21,235 bases of DNA from Candidatus Obscuribacterales bacterium. GTDB taxonomy: Bacteria; Cyanobacteriota; Vampirovibrionia; Obscuribacterales; Obscuribacteraceae. The number at the start of each line of letters is the position of its first letter. Position 1 is the stretch's first letter. The translations under genes and the position numbers were made by a program. The stretch is from contig JAKFVJ010000007.1 of the NCBI GenBank assembly GCA_021732245.1, positions 1 through 21,235 of the forward strand, read 5' to 3'. The notes beneath the pieces are model-generated. The model worked only from the letters and a program-made list of their open reading frames with translations. It was not told where the DNA came from and ran no database searches. Of this stretch, positions 15,752-21,235 are shown piece by piece.

Positions 15752-16194
15752 ATGATTCGCAGACAATTTGGTGACACTGGTAAACTCGTTCCTATAATTG
15801 GACAGGGCTCTTGGGAAATGGCCGAAAGCGGCAAAGCCAAGCAAGAAGCAATTAACGCGGCATAGAGCGCAAACTTATCCCATATTGTCAGAGACAAAAT
15901 ATTGCCGTTGTCGCCTATACTCCATTTGGCAAGAAAGGACTTCCCGGCGAAAACACCGCCAAGGGAAAAGCGCTACGCCAAACAGCGGAAAAACACAATG
16001 CCAGCGTTCGCCAGGTAATTCTTTCTTTCCTGGTTCGCAAAGACAATGTCTTCACCATCCCGAAAGCGTCCAAAGAAGATCATTTGCTCGACAATGCAGG
16101 AGCAGGCGATCTCGTGTTGGATTCATCAGACATCAAATTGATAGATGCTAATTTTCCTGCACCAGATCGTGATAAGCCGTTGGCTACGTTATAG
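15752..16194 (+). pseudogene. Aldo/keto reductase remnant with internal deletion
   Basis: The first 37 codons (15752-15862) read as the N-terminus of an aldo/keto reductase: MIRRQFGDTGKLVPIIGQGS continuing to KQEAINA, then TAG at 15863-15865. From 15862 a different frame continues as the family's C-terminal third: IERKLIPYCQRQNIAVVAYTP, then a region ending in the NADP-site VFTIPKASKEDHLLDNAGA and TAG at 16192-16194. The region between, normally about 140 residues and including the catalytic Asp, Tyr, Lys and His, is absent. The junction near 15861 is a single out-of-frame internal deletion, since both ends are otherwise well preserved and therefore probably recent. No functional enzyme can be made. 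It starts 10 bp after ctpA and overlaps the tail of the NUDIX gene by 6 bp. Confidence 0.85.
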
Positions 16195-16686
16195 TTGCAG
16201 CCAATCCTCGTCCCAATGAAACATTGTCTCGGGACTGCAATTAGGATTGAAAATTTCAGGTGGAAAGTTCTTTTTTGTTGGTGGCAGGTCTGCCTGCGCA
16301 AAAAACTTCAACTCCAAACTTTCATCATCATTGATCTGCAAATTGCCGCCAACGATTTCACAAGCAAAGACAGCCACCATATACTCAACAATATCCCCGC
16401 TGGGATATGTATGCCTAAAGCCGTCAGCACCACCGAACAGCCCAATTAATTTAGTTGGGCGAACGCGCAGACCAGTCTCTTCATAGACTTCCCGTGCCAG
16501 TGCCTGTGCCGGTTTTTCTCCAGGATCGACACTGCCGGCAGGAAGACCCCACCAACCGTCATCGGCGCGACGCTGCATAAGAATCTCACCCTTGTCATTA
16601 CGAATGACGCCCGCAACTCCTGGCATTAGCAAAAGCGCATGCCCAACATGCTTACGAACACCAGCCAAATATTCGGAAATCGGCAT
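16189..16686 (-). CDS. NUDIX hydrolase
   Basis: A 165-residue NUDIX-fold pyrophosphohydrolase with a complete Nudix box: Gly-51, five residues, Glu-57, seven residues, then REVYEETGL (65-73). This supplies the metal-binding glutamates. Upstream lies VAGVIRNDKGEILMQRRADDGWWGLPAG, the usual leading strand. The N-terminal 20 residues (SEYLAGVRKHVGHALLLMPG) resemble the lead-in of MutT/ADP-ribose-pyrophosphatase-like members of this family. The enzyme cleaves a nucleoside diphosphate linked to another group; the substrate cannot be told from sequence. It is cytoplasmic. AAGGAG stands 7-8 nt before ATG 16684-16686, and TATAAT lies 31 nt before it. It is divergent from the second subtilase and its end overlaps the aldo/keto reductase remnant. 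Confidence 0.92.
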   Translation of the reverse strand: MPISEYLAGVRKHVGHALLLMPGVAGVIRNDKGEILMQRRADDGWWGLPAGSVDPGEKPAQALAREVYEETGLRVRPTKLIGLFGGADGFRHTYPSGDIVEYMVAVFACEIVGGNLQINDDESLELKFFAQADLPPTKKNFPPEIFNPNCSPETMFHWDEDWLQL

Positions 16687-16717
16687 CGCAAAGCTCCTTC
16701 CAGACTTAATTTGGGCA

Positions 16718-16723
16718 ATTATA
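16718..16723 (-). promoter_or_regulatory. Perfect -10 element of the NUDIX gene
   Basis: Read on the minus strand this is TATAAT, placed to start transcription about 25 nt before the ATG and upstream of the AAGGAG site. No clear -35 is visible at the expected distance. Confidence 0.45.
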
Positions 16724-16780
16724 CAGCCTTCGCATGGGGGTATTTCCCATGTACTTACCGCTTTCTAAGTATTTCTGCCA

Positions 16781-16809
16781 CAGACAGTGCCGAAAGCAGC
16801 TCTTAGACT
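16781..16809 (+). promoter_or_regulatory. Candidate promoter placing +1 at the subtilase ATG
   Basis: CAGACA (16781-16786) and TAGACT (16804-16809) are 17 bp apart, each matching 4 of 6 consensus bases. The ATG at 16818 begins 8 nt after the -10, and no Shine-Dalgarno lies between. This implies a leaderless or near-leaderless transcript. Confidence 0.4.
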
Positions 16810-16817
16810 AGAAAATC

Positions 16818-18140
16818 ATGTTTGAAACCCTGTCCCATCTATTTCAAGATCTGCTCCACATACCCGACGCACATGAACGTCATCAAAAATTGCTTGACGA
16901 CGCTGGGCATCGCTCGAATAGACGTGATCATATAATTCACTTCGGCAAGAGCGGCGACAGAATACCCGATGAATTCATTGTGGTCATCGATTCAAAATAC
17001 AATCCCGATTTTGTCTTAAAAGACCTTGGTCTGGACAAATTGTCAGCCAACAATGACCGTCATTTGAAAATTTATCGTCATGCCTTAAATGGCTTTGCCT
17101 GCCGCCTCACAGCAGAAGAGAAGCAATTGTTGAAGCATGATCCGCGTATTCGCTACATGGAAGCGAACCAAGTAATTAAGTTAAACAAGAACGAACAGTC
17201 TACTTGGACGACTCAAGATGACGAACAACCTCCACAAATAATTCCTCCGGGTATTGCTCGAATCGGCAAAACATTCAGTGGTCCTCCACACGACAAAGAT
17301 GTCGACATTGCCATCATTGACACCGGCATTGAGAAGAATCACCCGGACCTAAATGTCTATAGAGATGTCACATTTGTTGAACGCACAACCAGCGGCAATG
17401 ATGATCAAGGACATGGTACGCGTTGCGCCGGAATTGCTGCGGCAAGAAATAACCCGATAGGTACAGTCGGCGTGGCAGAAGGTGCACGCTTGTGGGCTGT
17501 CAAAGTTGTAGACGCTACAGGCTCCGGCACAGTCGCCGATGTGATTTCCGGTATCGACTATGTGACTGAGCACGTTGATGAAATTGAAGCAACCAACTTG
17601 AGTTTGGGTCTGAAGAAAGAGCATAAGGCATTTGCCGAAGCAATTAACAACTCAGTCGAAAAAGGCATGTGTTTTGGGGTTGCTGCCGGCAACAACAAGG
17701 AAGCGACGTATACCTGGACACCAGCCAATCTACCGTCAGTATTGACGGTAACATCTTACTGCGCCAGTGGTGAAAGACGCGGCAAAGGACCGAAAGAAAC
17801 CTGTGCGTACGATCCAACCGACACATTTGCCACGGACTTCTCCAATCACGATCCAAAAATCAAAGGTAATCCCGACATCGGTGTCGAGATAACAGCGCCA
17901 GGAAGTTGCATCTACTCAACAGAACTCGGTCAAAGATACGGCAACGGCAGCGGTACTTCATTCTCAGCTCCGGCAGCGACCGCTGCCTTAGCATTAATTC
18001 GCCGCAAGCATCCCGATTGGAAACCCAAGGAGATCTACGCCGAAATCATAAGAACAGGAAAGCCTCAAGATGACCCGGAATGGGGTATTACAGGTGATCC
18101 TGATGACATGCGCGAAAAATTATTGCATGTAGACGAATAA
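16818..18140 (+). CDS. Subtilisin-like serine peptidase (S8) with I9-type propeptide but no signal peptide
   Basis: A 440-residue subtilase. Residues 1-50 are hydrophilic, with no signal peptide or membrane segment. Residues about 50-122 match an inhibitor-I9 propeptide (DEFIVVIDSKY, NGFACRLTAEEKQLL, RIRYMEANQVIKL). The catalytic domain has Asp-168 in AIIDTGI, His-199 in GHGTRCAGI, oxyanion Asn-292 in VAAGNNKEA and Ser-381 in SGTSFSAPA, all intact. The start is firm: an in-frame TAG at 16809-16811 rules out an upstream extension that could carry a signal peptide. An intact propeptide with no export signal is unusual; the enzyme may act in the cytoplasm or leave by another route. It differs strongly from the exported subtilase at 13107-14387. 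It lies divergent from the NUDIX gene and 74 bp before recQ. Confidence 0.92.
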   Translation: MFETLSHLFQDLLHIPDAHERHQKLLDDAGHRSNRRDHIIHFGKSGDRIPDEFIVVIDSKYNPDFVLKDLGLDKLSANNDRHLKIYRHALNGFACRLTAEEKQLLKHDPRIRYMEANQVIKLNKNEQSTWTTQDDEQPPQIIPPGIARIGKTFSGPPHDKDVDIAIIDTGIEKNHPDLNVYRDVTFVERTTSGNDDQGHGTRCAGIAAARNNPIGTVGVAEGARLWAVKVVDATGSGTVADVISGIDYVTEHVDEIEATNLSLGLKKEHKAFAEAINNSVEKGMCFGVAAGNNKEATYTWTPANLPSVLTVTSYCASGERRGKGPKETCAYDPTDTFATDFSNHDPKIKGNPDIGVEITAPGSCIYSTELGQRYGNGSGTSFSAPAATAALALIRRKHPDWKPKEIYAEIIRTGKPQDDPEWGITGDPDDMREKLLHVDE

Positions 18141-18214
18141 CTTGATTAGCGAAAAGTAACTGGAGCCTATAGAGCTTTTCAGTCAAGCTTTTTATATCAA
18201 TTCAGGTAGAAACT

Positions 18215-20068
18215 ATGACCGCACCGCCGACAACAGAGCTGCGCGATGCAATTGCCCATCACTGGGGAATTCATGACTTGCGCCCACTTCAAGAGCCGGC
18301 AATGCAGGCAGTATTGTCAGGCAGAGATTCACTTGTCGTGATGCCAACAGGTGGCGGGAAGTCGCTTTGCTATCAAGCGCCGGCAATCTTGTGCGAAGGA
18401 CTTACTGTAGTTGTTTCGCCGCTTATAGCCCTCATGAAAGACCAGGTCGACGGTCTTATTTCATGCGGCATCAACGCCGTGCAATATGACAGCTCAAAGT
18501 CCTTACAAGATCGTCTGGCACATGAACAAGAAATTCGTCAGGGCAAAGTGCGTTTGCTTTTCGTATCACCAGAGCGGCTCGCGCAAGCAAGCTTTATAAG
18601 CTTGCTTGAATCCGTGACAGTAAATGCATTTGCAATCGATGAAGCGCACTGCGTCAGTCACTGGGGTCATGATTTTCGTCCGGAATACCGACAACTAAAG
18701 GGACTGCAATACCATTTCCCTAATGCATCCTTTCATGCCTACACGGCAACTGCAACTGAGCAAGTACGCCAGGATATTATCGAACAGTTAGGCTTGCGCA
18801 ACCCCGCAATTCTCATTGGGGATTTCGACAGACCAAATCTTACCTACAGAGTATTACCAAGATTTGGTTCTGTAACAGAACAGGCTTTGTCGGTAATTAA
18901 TCGGCATCAAGAAGAAGGCGGCATTATTTACTGTCTAAGGCGAGTAGACGTTGATAGCCTTTGTCAGTCACTAAAAGAAGAAGGAATAAAAGCTTTACCC
19001 TACCACGCCGGCATGGACGGCGCCGACAGAGCCAAAACGCAAGAAGCTTTTATTGAGGAACGTTGCGATGTTGTTGTAGCAACGGTTGCCTTTGGCATGG
19101 GAATTGATCGCTCCAATGTGCGGTATGTCCTTCACGCAGCTATGCCCAAATCTTTGGAACATTACCAGCAGGAAGCAGGACGCGCCGGACGTGACGGCTT
19201 ACCAGCGGAATGTGTTCTTCTCCATTCAGGAAGTGATTTCTTCTCCTGGAAATCCATGATTGAAAAATCCGCTTCTGAATCCGGCATGGACTCGGTTTAT
19301 TTGCAGAATGCAATTAAGCATCTAAACTCGATGGACAATTACTGCCGAATTGCCAACTGCCGTCATGGAATGCTCGTCAAATACTTTGGGCAAGATTTCG
19401 AAAAGAAGAATTGTAATTCTTGCGACATCTGCCTTGGTGAAACAGTTGCCGTGGAAAACGCGACCGAAGTAGCGCAAAAGATCCTTTCGTGCGTCGCCAG
19501 GCTTAATGAGCGCTTTGGAGTAGGCTATGTAATTTCAATTCTGCGCGGAGAGAATTTGAAATCAATTCGCGAGAAAGGTCACGAAACACTCAGCACTTAT
19601 GGACTTTTGAAAGGTCATAGTCCTGATGAATTGCGTGACTGGATCTATCAACTTATCTTTCAGGATGCCCTTGCTCAAGAAGAAAAAGAAAATCTCGAAG
19701 GAAGAACATTTAGCATTCTGCGCCTAACGAGAACTTCCTGGGAAGTGATGCGTGGTAATACGACTGTCAATTTGTCTAAATCAACAGTAGAGCGCAAGTC
19801 GTCTGCAAAACAAAAGAAAGAAAAAGGAAGTCTTACAGCAAGCGGTCCCGATCAAAGACTTTTCGAAGTGTTACGCCAGCTTCGCCGTCAGCTAGCAGAC
19901 GAACGCAATGTTCCTCCATATATTGTATTCAGCGATGCTACGCTACATGAGCTAGTGCGTGTGAAACCGAAAACCCTTTCGCAGATGCGCAGCATTTACG
20001 GTATAGGCGACAACAAGCTTCAGCAATACGGCCGACAATTCATGGATGCAATCACAAATAACGGCTAG
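18215..20068 (+). CDS. recQ: ATP-dependent DNA helicase RecQ
   Basis: A complete 617-residue RecQ, close to the E. coli length. The superfamily-2 helicase core has Walker A MPTGGGKSLCYQ (Lys-49), DEAHCVSHWGHDFRPEY (DEAH at 142-145), the TATATEQVRQDI segment (motif III), and the motif V/VI segments VVVATVAFGMGIDR and EHYQQEAGRAGRDG. The RQC zinc site is formed by Cys-382, Cys-400, Cys-403 and Cys-406, the same spacing pattern as E. coli. It is followed by the winged helix (about 420-510) and an HRDC domain (about 545-617, FEVLRQLRRQLADERNVPPY). It unwinds DNA 3' to 5' in recombinational repair and fork restart. A 40-residue Lys/Ser-rich linker separates RQC and HRDC. AGG stands 9 nt before ATG 18215. 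The gene lies alone between the subtilase and a convergent carbonic-anhydrase-like gene. Confidence 0.97.
   Translation: MTAPPTTELRDAIAHHWGIHDLRPLQEPAMQAVLSGRDSLVVMPTGGGKSLCYQAPAILCEGLTVVVSPLIALMKDQVDGLISCGINAVQYDSSKSLQDRLAHEQEIRQGKVRLLFVSPERLAQASFISLLESVTVNAFAIDEAHCVSHWGHDFRPEYRQLKGLQYHFPNASFHAYTATATEQVRQDIIEQLGLRNPAILIGDFDRPNLTYRVLPRFGSVTEQALSVINRHQEEGGIIYCLRRVDVDSLCQSLKEEGIKALPYHAGMDGADRAKTQEAFIEERCDVVVATVAFGMGIDRSNVRYVLHAAMPKSLEHYQQEAGRAGRDGLPAECVLLHSGSDFFSWKSMIEKSASESGMDSVYLQNAIKHLNSMDNYCRIANCRHGMLVKYFGQDFEKKNCNSCDICLGETVAVENATEVAQKILSCVARLNERFGVGYVISILRGENLKSIREKGHETLSTYGLLKGHSPDELRDWIYQLIFQDALAQEEKENLEGRTFSILRLTRTSWEVMRGNTTVNLSKSTVERKSSAKQKKEKGSLTASGPDQRLFEVLRQLRRQLADERNVPPYIVFSDATLHELVRVKPKTLSQMRSIYGIGDNKLQQYGRQFMDAITNNG
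18584..18608. repeat. Perfect 11-bp inverted repeat inside recQ
   Basis: CAAGCAAGCTT at 18584-18594 and AAGCTTGCTTG at 18598-18608 are exact reverse complements separated by TAT. The repeat lies in coding sequence (codons for AQASFISLLE), just before the DEAH box. Its strength is unusual for a coding region of this GC content. Confidence 0.6.
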
Positions 20069-20074
20069 ATGCAT

Positions 20075-20611
20075 TTACCGGCAGACTAATTTTGTGCAAG
20101 CATTTAGCGGCACAAATATGTCGGTTTCGTGATCCATCGCTGAAATCCATTCAACTTCCGGCTCATAAATCCAGGCATGAATCTCCAGGTCGGCTCTACC
20201 TAACTTCTCTGCCCAGATTTTCAACCGTCTGACCATTTTGCTCAGCCAGTTCTGTTGTAAGAGACCCAATTTATATTTTGGTTTCCAATCGCTTTCATCT
20301 TCCTCATATTCACCTGCATCATCACCTTGGCTAGGTGATGAACAGCCAAAATGCTCACAAAGACTATGTGCGCAGATAACCAGATGTTTGATGTTCCGGT
20401 TGTCTTGCAGCAGTCCGGCAAGAATCTGTCCATCGCTGGAGTTGGAAATGTCCGGGATTGCTCCCGGGGATCGCATTGCTACAAAGGGTCCCAGAAAATA
20501 ATCAACTGTCTTAGTCGGCAATTCATCGAGTTGTGTACAAGTAACTATCAGTGTATTCACGGGGCTGCCTGAATATCCAGGAAGCTCCACATGCCCGCAG
20601 CATTTTCTCAT
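20075..20611 (-). CDS. Divergent beta-carbonic-anhydrase-like zinc protein
   Basis: A 178-residue protein with the layout of a beta-class carbonic anhydrase. A strand ending in the first zinc ligand (LIVTCTQ, Cys-25) is followed by FVAMRSPGAIPD (44-54), matching the family's FVxRNxGNxxP. A SSDGQILAGL helix comes next, then HLVICAHSLCEHFG with His-82 and Cys-85 as the HxxC zinc pair. A C-terminal strand IHAWIYEPEVEWISAMD resembles the family's final HGWxYD segment. The active-site Asp-Arg dyad that normally follows the first ligand (CxDxR) is replaced by CTQLD, so ordinary CO2 hydration is doubtful. The insert SQGDDAGEYEEDESD is acidic. It may be a zinc-binding relative with another role. The ATG has AGAGG about 9 nt upstream. 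It ends 6 bp from the recQ stop, convergently. Confidence 0.65.
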   Translation of the reverse strand: MRKCCGHVELPGYSGSPVNTLIVTCTQLDELPTKTVDYFLGPFVAMRSPGAIPDISNSSDGQILAGLLQDNRNIKHLVICAHSLCEHFGCSSPSQGDDAGEYEEDESDWKPKYKLGLLQQNWLSKMVRRLKIWAEKLGRADLEIHAWIYEPEVEWISAMDHETDIFVPLNACTKLVCR

Positions 20612-20659
20612 TGGTAGAACCTCTACTTATTTGAACCATTCCTATGGGATCCATCTGCA

Positions 20660-20677
20660 CTAGTCCAGTGGGACTAG
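20660..20677. promoter_or_regulatory. 7-bp dyad CTAGTCC-N4-GGACTAG upstream of the carbonic-anhydrase-like gene
   Basis: Perfect arms at 20660-20666 and 20671-20677 around AGTG, about 50 bp before the ATG at 20611 on the minus strand, with no T-run on either side, so an operator is more likely than a terminator. Its core GTCC-N4-GGAC is also present at 5537-5548. A weak promoter (TGGACT, 17 bp, TAGGAA) would overlap it. Confidence 0.3.
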
Positions 20678-20713
20678 AAACGAATCCACGGCACTATTAG
20701 AGATTTGAATGGA

Positions 20714-21139
20714 TCAAATGAGTAGACTGCAATACAAAAAACAAAGCGGCAAATTGTAATAAGACTCATTGGCGCCGACAAGGTTATCGGGCAATTGAAT
20801 TAGCTTAACTAGAGGCACAATCCACTGTTTAGCAGTAGTTGCCGATACAGTAGGACGTGGGCTTAACTGATTTTTGTTATGCGAGGTATGCGGTAAAGCT
20901 TGTTCTAAATCTTCTCGATCGCTTCTCTCCTGCTTATCAAGCGACTCGTTCTCTTGAATTACGGCAGAGAGTTCCAACTGCTCAATTGGCTCAGTTAGTA
21001 ATGCAGCAACAAGTTGGGCATTGCTGGACTCAATTTCAAGCGAAGAAAAAATGCATAAGAAGGTGGACACGGCTACGAGCAATAGCGCCCAATAGCCACT
21101 AATTGTCCTTTTGGATAGGTTTGCCGAGGAGGTATGCAT
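20714..21139 (-). CDS. Small membrane-anchored protein of unknown function
   Basis: A 141-residue reading frame; I recognise no family. After a short basic N-terminus (SKRTISG) there is one hydrophobic helix of about 20 residues (YWALLLVAVSTFLCIFSSL), then a polar, Glu/Gln/Asn-rich tail that is probably outside the cytoplasm, and a hydrophobic C-terminus (LPLCFLYCSLLI). This would be a single-pass anchored or uncleaved-signal protein. I chose ATG 21137-21139, with AAGAAG about 10 nt upstream; GTG 21146-21148 would add three residues. The amphipathic segment EPIEQLELSAVIQENESLD may be helical. It lies 102 bp from the carbonic-anhydrase-like gene, on the same strand. Reality as a gene is likely but not certain, because there is no recognised homologue and the composition is ordinary. 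Confidence 0.5.
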   Translation of the reverse strand: MHTSSANLSKRTISGYWALLLVAVSTFLCIFSSLEIESSNAQLVAALLTEPIEQLELSAVIQENESLDKQERSDREDLEQALPHTSHNKNQLSPRPTVSATTAKQWIVPLVKLIQLPDNLVGANESYYNLPLCFLYCSLLI

Positions 21140-21235
21140 GTTCAACACTTCTTAGGACTTACTAATGTCATGTTAACACATCAGGATATCGCAATATGTT
21201 AATAACTAATAGTTTCAAGAACAGCCAAGCTAGTT

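Noticed and set aside
15863..15865. Stop in the aldo/keto reductase as a recoded codon
   Set aside because: It is TAG, and the following family sequence is in another frame with about 140 residues missing, so this is a deletion, not readthrough.
15798..16151. 117-codon plus-strand open frame across the aldo/keto reductase remnant
   Set aside because: It is Arg/Ser-rich and out of frame with both aldo/keto reductase fragments; the frames that match the family are the other two.
21170..21202. Two ATGTTAA direct repeats and a TGTTAACA palindrome near the right edge
   Set aside because: Short AT-rich matches in an intergenic region cut by the window edge; too weak to call an operator.

Overview
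The window is about 21 kb of dense bacterial chromosome with no rRNA, tRNA, CRISPR array or recognisable mobile element. Moderate GC, a TPR protein, many exported hydrolases and large Ala/Lys/Glu-rich proteins of unknown function would fit an uncultured environmental lineage. My guess is the Melainabacteria/Vampirovibrionia side of Cyanobacteriota (Obscuribacter-like), held with low confidence because it rests on general resemblance rather than a marker gene.

Layout: (a) 1-1907 (+): the end of a TPR protein, overlapping a flavoprotein of the HI0933/YhiN family. (b) 1968-5486 (-): a compact three-gene operon of unrecognised proteins; the last has duplicated helical segments and a C-terminus that faintly resembles a protein-kinase-like fold. 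(c) 5554-6576 (-): a membrane protein with a probable permuted NlpC/P60-type hydrolase domain. (d) 6646-10630 (+): a small ArsC-like gene with an in-frame TGA, best explained as a selenoprotein, followed by xanthine phosphoribosyltransferase, an exported alpha/beta hydrolase and an exported S9 peptidase. (e) 10710-12148 (+): two overlapping paralogous regulators. (f) 12143-12955 (-): a MOSC-domain protein. (g) 13107-16194 (+): an exported subtilase, a CtpA-type S41 protease and a broken aldo/keto reductase. (h) 16189-16686 (-): a NUDIX hydrolase, divergent from (i) 16818-20068 (+): a second subtilase without a signal peptide, and RecQ. (j) 20075-21139 (-): a divergent beta-carbonic-anhydrase-like protein and a small membrane-anchored protein.

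The strongest finding is the selenoprotein gene at 6646-6990. A perfectly placed GAGGAG ribosome-binding site precedes an ATG twelve codons before TGA. The TGA sits at the first position of the family's CxxC redox motif (UxxC), the frame continues with an uninterrupted ArsC-like protein, and an 8-bp hairpin with a G in its loop lies 15 nt after the TGA, where bacterial SECIS elements act. TGA ends several other genes here, so a reassigned code is not the explanation.

Secondary themes are several genes whose start codon lies 6-8 nt after a -10-like hexamer with no good Shine-Dalgarno (possible leaderless mRNAs), four serine peptidases within about 10 kb, and a shared GTCC-N4-GGAC palindrome upstream of two minus-strand genes.
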